Below, piece after piece: positions 1 to 8,247 of a stretch of DNA of 44,287 nucleotides (positions are counted from its first letter, which is position 1; the number at the start of each line of letters is the position of its first letter). The position numbers were made by a program, and so were the translations under genes. The notes beneath the pieces were generated by a model. The model was given only the letters and a program-made list of their open reading frames with translations, searched no databases and was not told where the DNA came from. Source of the DNA: Paraburkholderia madseniana (GTDB lineage Bacteria > Pseudomonadota > Gammaproteobacteria > Burkholderiales > Burkholderiaceae); NCBI RefSeq assembly GCF_009690905.1, contig NZ_VOSW01000077.1, positions 1-44,287 on the forward strand, given 5' to 3'.

Positions 1-32
1 TGGTCGGGACCGGGCGTTTTAATACCCGGAAG

Positions 33-72
33 TGTCAACCATGTCCCCGCACGTCTGTCAGCTATGTCTCCG
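33..72. other. tandem 17-bp motif, possible insertion-sequence end
   Basis: Two related 17-bp motifs lie at 33-49 (TGTCAACCATGTCCCCG) and 56-72 (TGTCAGCTATGTCTCCG), 23 bp apart. Repeated short motifs of this wording are remembered from the ends of IS21- or IS481-type elements in Burkholderiales, but no transposase or opposite end is visible because the window starts here. This may be only the outer edge of an element lying to the left. The family assignment is from memory and weak. Confidence 0.3.
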
Positions 73-81
73 GTCTATACA

Positions 82-218
82 CCGGCTGCAAAGAGAAGTA
101 GGCAAGAGAAAGCAGCTCAAACCGCTCCTGCTAAGCGGGGCCCGTGGTCTGCCACGGGTAGTGGTGCATCTGGAATCTGTGTTCGTGCACCTGCATGCGC
201 TAGTGACAAGGGCGTCAT
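82..218 (+). repeat. left arm of long imperfect inverted repeat
   Basis: The 109 bp at 82-190 match the reverse complement of 496-604 with no gap and about 8 mismatches by hand count. The match continues at lower identity to 218 against 469. The inner 250 bp between the arms are not obviously related to each other. No transposase-like reading frame lies between the arms. The pattern resembles a non-coding dispersed Burkholderia/Paraburkholderia intergenic repeat present as two head-to-head copies; that family link is inference. Confidence 0.8.
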
Positions 219-468
219 ACTTCCGGCGGCGCTGCGCGCGCCGAAGAGCAGTTCTTAAAACCACCCACCACGATTTGACGCTCAAGCCTCGCCACCGCAG
301 CCGTGACCGTGATTGCGGGGTACCGACAATTCATTGAAGTGGGGGTTCCCGGGTGAATGCAGAGGCGCGTCGCCGAGGCGAAGCCGACGGCTCCCACAAA
401 CCTCAACCGAAGCCCGTGGTTTCCCCTGCATACCCGTCCGCGACGCACGCAGTGCGGAGTGGGAGCTG

Positions 469-604
469 ATGAGTCCTTTGTCACTAACGCGGAATGTGCG
501 AGAACACAGATTCCAGATGCACCACTACCCGCAGCAAACTACGGGACCCGCTTAGCAGGAGTGGTTTGAGCTGCTTTCTCTTGCCTACTTCTCTTTGCAG
601 CCGG
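469..604 (-). repeat. right arm of long imperfect inverted repeat
   Basis: This is the reverse-complement partner of 82-218. The best-conserved block, 496-604, includes the segments around AGATTCCAGATGCACCACTA and GGTTTGAGCTGCTTTCTCTT. The arm runs directly into the perfect hairpin at 584-618, so the outer end of the arm is one half of that hairpin. The left copy lacks the second hairpin half, which suggests that the right copy is the more complete one. Confidence 0.8.
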
Positions 605-637
605 CAAAGAGAAGTAGGTGCCGCCCCGCACAGGGGC
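584..637. repeat. REP-like double hairpin
   Basis: A perfect 15-bp stem is formed by 584-598 (CCTACTTCTCTTTGC) and 604-618 with a 5-nt loop, followed by a 5-bp stem GCCCC/GGGGC at 623-637. The paired stem-loops resemble repetitive extragenic palindromes. The next 190 bp, up to the DUF72 gene, are unusually A-rich on this strand and hold no convincing gene. Confidence 0.65.
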
Positions 638-828
638 AACGCTAATAGACCACTAACAATGCAAGGAAAGGCACGAAAGCCAGAACAAGGAAAGGCCAAA
701 ACCCCAGGCACACAGACAAACAAGCGCCGCGCAGGCAAAACAAAAAAACCGCCACGAAGGCAAAAAACCTCAGCCAGATGCGCTAACCTACCTCTCCCGG
801 CGAAGCCGCCCAAACAGGCTCAAAAAAA

Positions 829-1635
829 ATGCCATCCCCGAAACCCGGCAAAATCCGAATCGGCATAGGCGGCTGGACCTACGCCCCCTGGCGAGGCACG
901 TTTTACCCGTCGGATCTGACACAAAGCCGCGAGCTCCAACACGCGAGCCAAAATCTCACATCGATAGAAATCAACGGCACCTTCTACGGCTTGCAAAAAC
1001 CTTCAAGCTACGAAAAGTGGTATCAGGAAACCCCCGAAGATTTCGTCTTCTCGCTCAAAGCCCCCCGCTACGCAACAAACCGAAAAATCCTGGCGGACGC
1101 CAACGAAACCATCGAACGCTTCTTCGCCAGCGGCGTGCTACTGCTAAAACAGAAACTAGGCCCGATCAACTGGCAATTCGCCACCACCAAAAAGTTCGAC
1201 CCGGAAGACTTCGAGGCCTTCCTGAAACTGCTGCCCGCGAGCATCGAAGGGCAAAAACTGAGGCACGCCATCGAAGTCCGTAACGACACCTTCAAGACCC
1301 CCGAATTCATCGCGCTAGCCAGAAAGTACAAAGTCGCCATCGTGCTGGCAGCCGACAGCGACTACCCGCAAATCGCCGACATCACCGCGCCATTCGTCTA
1401 CGCCCGCATCATGGGTACCAGCGACAAGGAAGCCAAAGGCTATTCGACCAAGGCCCTCGACGCCTGGGTCGAACGCGCCCGCCAACTCGCTGCAGGCACA
1501 ACGCCGGACGACCTGGAAACATCCGCCGCAGCCCCCGCAAAAACCGCTGCGCGCGATGTCTACCTCTACGTCATCAGCGGCTTCAAGGAACGCAATCCGG
1601 CCGCCGCCATGGCGCTGATCAAACGCCTCGAATAA
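829..1635 (+). CDS. DUF72 (YecE-like) protein
   Basis: A 268-residue protein of the DUF72 family, a TIM-barrel-like group of unproven function often studied as YecE. It begins with the family's opening strand, with IGIGGWTY at about residues 11-18, then WRGTFYP, SIEINGTFYG and the F-S-L-K-A-P-R stretch near residue 80, all typical of the family. A C-terminal YLYVISG segment matches the last barrel strand. The ATG at 829 is preceded by an A-run without a clear ribosome site, but it sits just ahead of the conserved first strand, so little can be missing. It stands alone on the plus strand, with the repeat element upstream and aroG 114 bp downstream. Family is secure; the biochemical role is unknown. 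Confidence 0.85.
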   Translation: MPSPKPGKIRIGIGGWTYAPWRGTFYPSDLTQSRELQHASQNLTSIEINGTFYGLQKPSSYEKWYQETPEDFVFSLKAPRYATNRKILADANETIERFFASGVLLLKQKLGPINWQFATTKKFDPEDFEAFLKLLPASIEGQKLRHAIEVRNDTFKTPEFIALARKYKVAIVLAADSDYPQIADITAPFVYARIMGTSDKEAKGYSTKALDAWVERARQLAAGTTPDDLETSAAAPAKTAARDVYLYVISGFKERNPAAAMALIKRLE

Positions 1636-1749
1636 CGGTCATCCGGCCCACACGCGCGAGTGTCATAATCCCGGCAGCGAATCAACGCACCGACACTCAC
1701 CCATTCAAGCGGTGAGGCCACCCCAACATCCAAGGTCCGGGAGACTATT

Positions 1750-2868
1750 TTGAGCGCCATCGACAATCCTTTGCACGATCAGGAAGTCGGCTCGGCCGAC
1801 GCCACCCAGGACACCACGCGCATCGACGACGTTCGCATCGGTGCGGTACGTCCGCTGATTTCCCCTGCCTTGCTGCAGGACGAATTGCCTGTGCCGCCGT
1901 CGGTGCAGACGCTCGTCGAGAAAACCCGCGCGGAAATCGCCGATATTCTGCACGGACGTGACGACCGGCTCGTGATGATCGTCGGCCCGTGTTCGATTCA
2001 CGACCACGACCAGGCAATCGAATACGCCCGCAAGCTCAAGGTCGCGGCGCAGACCTACAAGAACGATCTGCTGATCGTCATGCGGGTGTACTTCGAGAAA
2101 CCGCGCACAACGGTAGGCTGGAAAGGCTATATCAACGACCCGCGTCTCGATGGCAGCTTCCGTATCAACGAGGGCTTACGTCTCGCACGGCAACTGCTGC
2201 TCGACATCAACGGTCTCGGCTTGCCCACGGCCACCGAATTTCTCGACTTGCTCAGCCCGCAATACATCGCGGATCTGGTCGCGTGGGGTGCGATCGGCGC
2301 GCGCACGACGGAGAGCCAGAGTCATCGGCAGCTTGCGTCGGGACTGAGCTGCCCGATCGGCTTCAAGAACGGCACGGATGGTGGCGTGCAGATCGCCGCG
2401 GACGCGATCGTTGCGGCGCACGCAAGCCATGCGTTCATGGGTATGACCAAGATGGGTATGGCCGCGATCTTCGAGACGCGTGGCAATGACGACGCGCACG
2501 TGATCTTGCGCGGTGGCAAGAAAGGTCCGAATTACGACAGCGCGTCCGTCGACGCAACTTGCGCAGTGCTCAAATCGGCAGGCCTGCGCGAGCAGGTCAT
2601 GATCGACTGCTCACATGCGAACTCAGGCAAATCGCATTTGCGTCAACTGGAGGTGGTGGAGGATCTGGCGCAGCAACTCTCGCAGCGCGAGCGCCGCATT
2701 CTCGGCGTCATGCTCGAAAGTCATCTGGAAGAAGGTCGTCAGGATCTGAAGACCGGTGTGCCGCTGCGTTACGGCGTATCGATTACGGACGCCTGCGTGA
2801 GCTGGGCGCAAACCGAACCGGCGCTCGAGACGCTGGCCGAAGCGACCCGGAAACGACGCGCGGGCTGA
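1750..2868 (+). CDS. aroG: 3-deoxy-7-phosphoheptulonate (DAHP) synthase, AroG type
   Basis: Class I DAHP synthase, 372 residues. It condenses phosphoenolpyruvate and erythrose 4-phosphate in the first step of the shikimate pathway (cytosol). Visible hallmarks are DDRLVMIVGPCSIHDH (residues 71-86, with the metal-binding Cys81), the EKPRTTVGWKGYINDP loop, LPTATEFLD, GARTTESQSHRQLASGLS, the ILRGGKKGPNY loop and MIDCSHANSGK with the metal-ligand His. The start is a TTG preceded by GGGAGA seven bases upstream; no ATG or GTG with a better site precedes the conserved region. The N-terminal extension is about 20 residues longer than E. coli AroG. Which aromatic amino acid inhibits it cannot be told from the sequence. 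Confidence 0.95.
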   Translation: MSAIDNPLHDQEVGSADATQDTTRIDDVRIGAVRPLISPALLQDELPVPPSVQTLVEKTRAEIADILHGRDDRLVMIVGPCSIHDHDQAIEYARKLKVAAQTYKNDLLIVMRVYFEKPRTTVGWKGYINDPRLDGSFRINEGLRLARQLLLDINGLGLPTATEFLDLLSPQYIADLVAWGAIGARTTESQSHRQLASGLSCPIGFKNGTDGGVQIAADAIVAAHASHAFMGMTKMGMAAIFETRGNDDAHVILRGGKKGPNYDSASVDATCAVLKSAGLREQVMIDCSHANSGKSHLRQLEVVEDLAQQLSQRERRILGVMLESHLEEGRQDLKTGVPLRYGVSITDACVSWAQTEPALETLAEATRKRRAG

Positions 2869-3066
2869 ATCCGCCGACGCGGCCTGCACGATCTCGCGCA
2901 TCCAGTAACCGTCCGATGACCATCACGATGAGCATCAATAAAGGCTGGAACGCGAGCGTGCACGACGCAAACCTGAAGCAAACAACAGCAACATAAGCAC
3001 CACACGCGCCGCACCAACCACCGATATAACACCCTCACCGGTGTTGGGCAGCGCGTGTTTCCTCAC

Positions 3067-3082
3067 GCCCGATGCATCGGGC
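3067..3082. terminator. palindrome between convergent aroG and hup
   Basis: GCCCGATGCATCGGGC is a perfect 16-bp palindrome, giving a 6-bp G/C-rich stem with a 4-nt loop. It lies between the 3' ends of the convergent aroG and HU genes, where a two-way terminator is expected. No T-run follows on either strand, so it may act as a processing hairpin instead. Confidence 0.4.
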
Positions 3083-3133
3083 ACCGCGCACTAAAACAGC
3101 GCGCGTGGATGCTCCAGCGCGAGGCGCGTTGCA

Positions 3134-3412
3134 TTACGACGCGTTGACGGCTTCCTTGAATGCCTTGCCGGCGGTGAACTTCACCGTCTTGGCTGCGGCG
3201 ATCTGGATCTCTGCACCGGTCGACGGATTGCGACCCACGCGTGCTGCGCGCGCGCCGGTCGAGAAAGAACCGAAACCGACCAGTTGCACCGTATCGCCAC
3301 CCACCACGGCTTTGGTCACCGCTTCGACGATAGCGTCGATGGTTTGGCCGGTGGCCGCTTTGCTTTCGCCCGTCGCTGCGGCGACTGCATCAATCAGTTC
3401 CTGTTTGTTCAT
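3134..3412 (-). CDS. hup: HU-family DNA-binding protein
   Basis: A 92-residue histone-like nucleoid protein, the usual length for HU. It shows the N-terminal helix start MNKQELIDAVAAATG, the VQLVGFGSF strand, the DNA-embracing beta-arm with RNPSTG (61-66, carrying the Pro that intercalates DNA), and the C-terminal VKFTAGKAFKEAVN. The ATG at 3412 is preceded by ACGGGAAG, a fair ribosome site. In-frame sequence further upstream has no family similarity and is excluded. HU bends and compacts DNA as a dimer and aids replication, repair and transcription. hupB is the usual symbol for the betaproteobacterial homologue, but HU-alpha and HU-beta cannot be separated here. Confidence 0.95.
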   Translation of the reverse strand: MNKQELIDAVAAATGESKAATGQTIDAIVEAVTKAVVGGDTVQLVGFGSFSTGARAARVGRNPSTGAEIQIAAAKTVKFTAGKAFKEAVNAS

Positions 3413-3540
3413 AGCACTTCCCGTATGGTAATCATGGAACCGGCGCCACATCTGTTGCGCCGGGACCGACACACTAACGCATAGGCGCGTATTCGCGCAA
3501 ACCTTGGATGTAAGCCTTGTATCGCCCGCCCAGCGGCAAT

Positions 3541-3571
3541 TTGACGTTTTTTTGTCCCAAAGTGCTATAAG
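3541..3571 (+). promoter_or_regulatory. candidate sigma-70 promoter
   Basis: TTGACG at 3541-3546 and TATAAG at 3566-3571 are separated by 19 bp (18 bp if CTATAA is taken as the -10 box). Both hexamers are good, but the spacer is longer than ideal. It would drive plus-strand transcription toward the peptide frame at 3763 and the GGDEF-EAL gene. Confidence 0.35.
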
Positions 3572-3762
3572 AATCGCGCGCTTACGCATTTCTCCCGCTT
3601 TACGGCTCTCCGCGGCGTCTCACAATCCGTTGCAATTTCAGTGATTTAGCGGCGGCAAATCGGCTGCCACCATGGTTTTTTACGATGTTATGGGGGATCG
3701 CAAAGATTCGCGATTCAGCACCGCGCCACGCTCAGCAATAAAAATCCGGGAAGAATAAAACA

Positions 3763-3870
3763 ATGAAAATTCGCCATATTGCAACATGCCTGGCGCTCGC
3801 CGCCTGGTCTTGTGCGACCGCGGCAGCCGGCGATTTCGCCTGCGTGATGCGGGTCGGCGCGGCGCTGTAG
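3763..3870 (+). pseudogene. short or broken secreted peptide
   Basis: The ATG at 3763 has GGAAG nine bases upstream and opens a 35-codon frame. It begins MKIRHIATCLALAAWSCATA and continues to a TAG at 3868-3870. The first 22 residues look like a Sec signal peptide (Lys/Arg start, hydrophobic core, Ala-Ala-Ala-Gly end), but only about 13 residues follow. A different frame continues to 3992 with Pro/Gln/Asn-rich sequence, so a single-base frameshift could have broken a protein of roughly 75 residues. Alternatively it is a genuine tiny peptide or chance. Function is not recognised. Confidence 0.35.
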
Positions 3871-4134
3871 CGCGAAAAATCACGCAAGACTCGCCAGCGG
3901 AACAGCCTGCACCGCTGAAAAACAAGGACGTCATACAACATCTCTACGCCGCGAACCGGCGGACCTCGCGCAGGCTGACGCGGCACAAATGACTCATCGC
4001 CGACGATCTCCCAGGGCGTATTTACCGCTCGTTCAACACGCATGATTTTTTTCCACTGAGAATTCTCTCAAGGTCTCACCGACGTTGCCGATATACAAAG
4101 CTGCGTGTGCAGCGCAAACGTTACAAGGACGGGC

Positions 4135-6102
4135 ATGGTTCGGTTAGCCAGATTGAGGGAAGCGCTATCGGTCGCGGAAGGCGACCCGGAACTCGTGCGC
4201 TCGCAACTTCAGGCATTCGGCCACCAGATACCGCTGCTTTATTTCATCCTGATCGTCAACACGATGGCGGTGGCCGTCACGCATCTGGGATCGGCGCCGG
4301 CCTGGTTGTCCATCTACTTCCCCGGGGCGCTCTGCGTGCTGTGCATCATCCGTTGCGTGCGCTGGTGGCGCGTCCGGCACCGGGTTCTGACGCACGACAA
4401 GGCCGTGCCCGAACTACGCAAGCTGATCTGGCTCGCGGGCATCTTCGCCGTCGCCTTCAGCACCTGGTCGCTCCTGCTGTTTCCGTACGGCTCCGCCTAT
4501 GAGCAGGCCCAGGTCGCGTTTTATATGGCGACGACCCTGGTCGGCTGCGTGTTCTGCCTGATGCATCTGCGGGCGGCCGCCCTGCTTCTGCTATCGATCG
4601 TCATCCTGATCTTTTCGACGTTCATGATCTCCACGCGCTCTCCTGTCTTCATCGCGATGGCCATCGACATGACGCTGGTCGGCGTCGCACTCGCCTTCAT
4701 CATCGAGCTGTATTACCGGACGTTTGCCGGCGTGGTGCACGCGCAGCGCGAATTGCAGGTGAGCCAGCAGAAAACGCAAAAGCTCAGCGACGATAACTTC
4801 AGGCTCGCAAGCATCGATAGCCTGACCGACCTGCCCAACCGGCGCAGTTTCTTTGCGTCGCTGCGCGCGCTATCGGAACAGACGCCCGCCGCCGGTGGCG
4901 GATTCAATGTCGGCTTGATCGATCTCGACGGCTTCAAACAGGTCAACGATATCTACGGACATGCCAGCGGCGACCTCGTGCTGCAGGAAGTCGGCGTGCG
5001 CTTGCTGGCGCTCGCGGAACCGGGCATCTTCTTCGCGCGCCTGGGCGGCGACGAATTCGGCGTGCTGGCCCAACACAAACTGCCGAACGAGACGCTCGTC
5101 GAGTTGGGAGAGCGCATCTGCGAAGCGCTCGGCCAGCCCTATCGGGTGGCCGGCAATGTCGCCGAACTGACCGGAACGATCGGCTGGGCAGCGTTTCCTG
5201 AAGCGGGTACGACAGTCCAGCAGGTTTTCGAACGCGCCGACGCCGCCTTGTACGTCGGCAAGGAAAGCCGTCGCGGCACACCGGTGATTTTCTCGACGGA
5301 ACATGAGACGCGGATCCGGCGCTCAAGTCTCGTCGCCCAGGAACTCCGCCATGCGGACCTGGAGTCCGAACTGTTCCTCGAGTTTCAACCGATCTACGAT
5401 GTGCTCACGCAACGCACCATCGGCATGGAGGCGCTCGGGCGATGGCACAACGCGCGGCTAGGCGCAGTGAGGCCAGAGGAATTCATTCGGATTGCCGAGC
5501 GTACCGACCTGATTCTGCGCGTCACTGAGGTGCTGCTGCGCAAAGCGCTCGATGAAGCATCGCGCTGGCCATCCGATCTCTATCTGTCGTTCAATCTCTC
5601 CGCGATCGATATTTCGACTTCGCCGCGCGCTCGCCGCCTGGTCGATATCGTGCTGGCGAGCGGCGTGCCCGCGCATCACGTCAACTTCGAGATCACGGAA
5701 ACCGCGGTCACGCGCGATTTCGAGCAGGCCCACTGCTCGCTGACGATGATCAAGCAAGCCGGCTGCCGTGTCTCGCTCGACGATTTCGGCACCGGTTATT
5801 CGAGCCTCAGCTACGTGCATCGCCTGCCCTTCGATACGATCAAGATCGACCGCAGCTTCATGACTGACGTGGATTCCAATAGCGCGTCGAAGAAGATCGT
5901 CAAGTCGGTGCTCGATCTGTGCAGAAACCTCGGACTTGAATGCATCGTGGAAGGACTCGAGACGTCGTCGCAAGCCGACGTCGTCAAGGCGCTGGGCGCT
6001 CGCGCGCTGCAGGGCTATCTGTTCGGCAGGCCGATGCGGGCAAGCGCCGTCCCGGCCTATTTGCAGACCATGCTCGGGCAGAGTGACGTCGTCGAGACGT
6101 AG
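4135..6102 (+). CDS. membrane-anchored diguanylate cyclase/phosphodiesterase (GGDEF-EAL)
   Basis: A 655-residue c-di-GMP signalling protein. Residues 30-195 hold about five to six hydrophobic segments forming a membrane sensor module of unclear class, followed by a short helical linker (205-225). The GGDEF domain (226-385) has SIDSLTDLPNRRSF and an intact GGDEF at 304-308. No RxxD inhibitory site precedes it (the residues there are AEPG). The EAL domain (about 405-650) has MEALGRW (EAL at 432-434), FNLSA, FEITET, DDFGTGYSSL, IKIDRSF, VEGLET and QGYLFGRPM, so all known catalytic and metal residues are present. The ATG at 4135 is preferred because AAGGA lies seven bases upstream; a GTG at 4105 would add ten residues. 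Net activity (synthesis or breakdown) cannot be read from sequence, but the EAL half looks competent. Confidence 0.93.
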   Translation: MVRLARLREALSVAEGDPELVRSQLQAFGHQIPLLYFILIVNTMAVAVTHLGSAPAWLSIYFPGALCVLCIIRCVRWWRVRHRVLTHDKAVPELRKLIWLAGIFAVAFSTWSLLLFPYGSAYEQAQVAFYMATTLVGCVFCLMHLRAAALLLLSIVILIFSTFMISTRSPVFIAMAIDMTLVGVALAFIIELYYRTFAGVVHAQRELQVSQQKTQKLSDDNFRLASIDSLTDLPNRRSFFASLRALSEQTPAAGGGFNVGLIDLDGFKQVNDIYGHASGDLVLQEVGVRLLALAEPGIFFARLGGDEFGVLAQHKLPNETLVELGERICEALGQPYRVAGNVAELTGTIGWAAFPEAGTTVQQVFERADAALYVGKESRRGTPVIFSTEHETRIRRSSLVAQELRHADLESELFLEFQPIYDVLTQRTIGMEALGRWHNARLGAVRPEEFIRIAERTDLILRVTEVLLRKALDEASRWPSDLYLSFNLSAIDISTSPRARRLVDIVLASGVPAHHVNFEITETAVTRDFEQAHCSLTMIKQAGCRVSLDDFGTGYSSLSYVHRLPFDTIKIDRSFMTDVDSNSASKKIVKSVLDLCRNLGLECIVEGLETSSQADVVKALGARALQGYLFGRPMRASAVPAYLQTMLGQSDVVET

Positions 6103-6172
6103 ATGCTCACCTCCCCTGCCTCGCGCGAATCAGCACGACAGGCGCACCGCACACCTGCATGAAACCGCGCGA

Positions 6173-6901
6173 CTAACGCGCCGCAGTGTCGTATTCCAAC
6201 TCCGGATACCAGTCGCTGCCGCGGCCGCCGGGCGTCATGTCGAGCACCGTCCAGATCGGCATCACATCGGGTGCGCCGCGTGGATCCTGACCCGGGTCCG
6301 CTGTCGACGGCCCCATCTCCTCGGCCCAGAAATGCCGCACCGTACCGCCTGAACGCGTGAACACGTTGAAGGCGGGATTGTCGCCGCCATCCGGCACTTC
6401 AGCGGCGTAGTCGCGGTTGAAGGTGTTGCCGCCCGACGAATACAGCCGCAGGTGCCGCCAGCCGCGCTCTTTCTTGAAGGCCACCAGCTTGTCGATCGGC
6501 GAGCGGCCGATCACCGCAAAGGCCACGCGTTGCAATATGTCGGGCATTTCACCGTCGTAAGCGCTCAGGAGCGAAGTGCACATCGAACAGGGGCGCTCGC
6601 GCTGCGGGCCGAACATCCAGTTGTAGGTGACGAGGGTGTCATGCGCGCCGAACATTTCCGACAGCGTCACCGGGCCCGCTTCGCCCTCGAAAAGATAGTC
6701 CTGCGGCACGCCACCGCCGGGCGGCAGCGCGCGGCGCTGTGCGGCCACGCGTTCGATATGACGGCGCAACTCGATTTCCTCAGCCAGCAAGTCGTTGCGC
6801 GCTCTGCGATATTCGGCGCTCTCGCCCGGAAACCGGGCGGGCGATTCGGCCAGCAGCCGGGCCGGTTTCAACGCTTGTGCAGATGGGTCTACGTCATTCA
6901 T
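6173..6901 (-). CDS. DUF899 thioredoxin-like protein
   Basis: A 242-residue DUF899 protein, a thioredoxin-fold family related to AhpC/TSA proteins. Features are a charged helical N-terminus (RNDLLAEEIELRRHIERVA, 36-54), a family-typical DYLFEGEAGPVTLSEMFG stretch, and the redox-like pair Cys105-x-x-Cys108 in RPCSMCTS. The C-terminal half has GWRHLRLYSSGGNTFNRDY and DMTPGGR, also family-typical. The ATG at 6901 follows AGGAGGTG five bases upstream, a very strong ribosome site. It runs convergent to the GGDEF-EAL gene and divergent from the LysR gene 270 bp away, so it could be that regulator's target. The reaction is not established for the family. Confidence 0.88.
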   Translation of the reverse strand: MNDVDPSAQALKPARLLAESPARFPGESAEYRRARNDLLAEEIELRRHIERVAAQRRALPPGGGVPQDYLFEGEAGPVTLSEMFGAHDTLVTYNWMFGPQRERPCSMCTSLLSAYDGEMPDILQRVAFAVIGRSPIDKLVAFKKERGWRHLRLYSSGGNTFNRDYAAEVPDGGDNPAFNVFTRSGGTVRHFWAEEMGPSTADPGQDPRGAPDVMPIWTVLDMTPGGRGSDWYPELEYDTAAR

Positions 6902-7171
6902 CAGCCACCTCCTGTTGCGGTAACAAGGATTAAGGGCGCGATAGCCACGGCACGGGATGACGCGACGCAGCCGCGAGGGCATCTTTTGCCCTTATATAGC
7001 CACGACGAACAGCGTGGCGGCGAATCGACAACGTAAGCGAAATATTTTGCTGGCCCGTCGCGGCGACAATCGAAACATCATTGCAAGGTATCCTTTCCCG
7101 AAACAGCATGCGCGCGCCGGCGCACTTTTGCACCGTCACGGCGCCCGCCGCGCCGCCTTTGAGGATGCCCC

Positions 7172-8134
7172 ATGCCGCTTCGTCTGCCACCCCTGCCCGC
7201 GCTTCGTTTTTTCGAAGCGGCCGGCAGGCATCAGAGTTTCAAGCTCGCCGCCGCGGAGTTGAACGTCACGCCGAGCGCGATTAGCCACGGTATCGTCGGC
7301 CTCGAACAATCGCTCGGCGTCGAACTGTTCGTACGCGAGCCGCGTGGAATTTCGCTGACGACGGCAGGCGCCGACTATCTGTCGTACGTATCCGAAGCGT
7401 TTTCGTTGATCGCGATCGGCACGCAACGCCTGCCGAACCACCGCGCGAATCGCCCGATCGCGCTGAGTTGCGCGCCCACGCTCGCCTCGCGCTGGCTGTT
7501 GCCGCGCCTCGCCGCCTTTCGTGCGCGCTGGCCAGATGCGAACGTCACCGTCGATACGTCGCACCGTCAGGTCGGCTTTCCCGTCGACGGTTTCGATTTC
7601 GCCATTCGCCTGAGCCGCGCCCCGGTCGCGGGGACCGCGTGGACGCGTCTGTTCGGCGAACGCCTCGTGCCGGTGTGCAGCCCGGCGTACGTGAATAACC
7701 TGCGCGACGCGCATGGCAACATCGATCTGCGTCACGCGACGTTCATTCACGTGAACTCGGCGAGCGAGGACTGGCAGGCGTGGTTCGACGCGGTCGCCTT
7801 AGACGGAACCACCGTCGACGGCATCGACCTGAACGAGGGCTTGCGCGTCGACACGATCCAGCTCGCTTTCGAAGCCGCGAGCATGGGCCTCGGCGTCGCG
7901 CTCGGCAGACGGCCGCTAGTCGACCGCGATCTCGCGAGCGGCGCACTCGTCGAGGTCAGTCCACAAACAATCGCCTCCTCCACGGCGTATTGGCTCGTGA
8001 GCGCCCAAAACACGGATAGCGCGGAAAATCGCCCGGAACTGTCCGACTTCAAACGGTGGCTGCTCAGCGAGGCTGAACCGTTCGCCAACCCATCCGACGC
8101 TGCCGACGCGGAATCGCGCGGCGCCAACCACTAA
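7172..8134 (+). CDS. LysR-family regulator (GcvA-like)
   Basis: A 320-residue LysR-type transcription regulator. The N-terminal winged helix (residues 7-65) reads LPALRFFEAAGRHQSF, then LNVTPSAISHGIVGLEQSLG, LFVREPRGISLTTAG, the wording seen in the GcvA subgroup. The remaining 230 residues form the periplasmic-binding-like effector domain, ending with a low-complexity Ala/Asp tail. A GAGGAT ribosome site precedes the ATG. It is divergent from the DUF899 gene and 113 bp upstream of an MFS transporter on the same strand; either may be its target. The effector is unknown. Confidence 0.9.
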   Translation: MPLRLPPLPALRFFEAAGRHQSFKLAAAELNVTPSAISHGIVGLEQSLGVELFVREPRGISLTTAGADYLSYVSEAFSLIAIGTQRLPNHRANRPIALSCAPTLASRWLLPRLAAFRARWPDANVTVDTSHRQVGFPVDGFDFAIRLSRAPVAGTAWTRLFGERLVPVCSPAYVNNLRDAHGNIDLRHATFIHVNSASEDWQAWFDAVALDGTTVDGIDLNEGLRVDTIQLAFEAASMGLGVALGRRPLVDRDLASGALVEVSPQTIASSTAYWLVSAQNTDSAENRPELSDFKRWLLSEAEPFANPSDAADAESRGANH

Positions 8135-8247
8135 ACCCTGCACGCCCTCTATCTGGACAGGTGAGCCACACTCACCCGTCGTCAAAATCTTTTCTTTTGC
8201 CGCTTCTGACGCTCGCTGCGACCATGGTGTCCAAGGAGATCAGATCC

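Larger units (their letters stand above)
3413..4134. other. 722-bp intergenic region between hup and the GGDEF-EAL gene
   Basis: The region holds the divergent control sequences for hup (minus) and the GGDEF-EAL gene (plus). It also holds a short reading frame with a signal-peptide-like start at 3763 and a TTGACG/TATAAG pair at 3541-3571. It is AT-richer than its surroundings (for example 3541-3570 and 3735-3770). No RNA gene was recognised. Confidence 0.6.

Noticed and set aside
659..868. 69-codon Lys/Arg-rich frame overlapping the DUF72 start
   Set aside because: Composition follows from the A-rich purine-biased repeat-adjacent DNA; no ribosome site or family, and it runs 40 bases into a well-supported gene.
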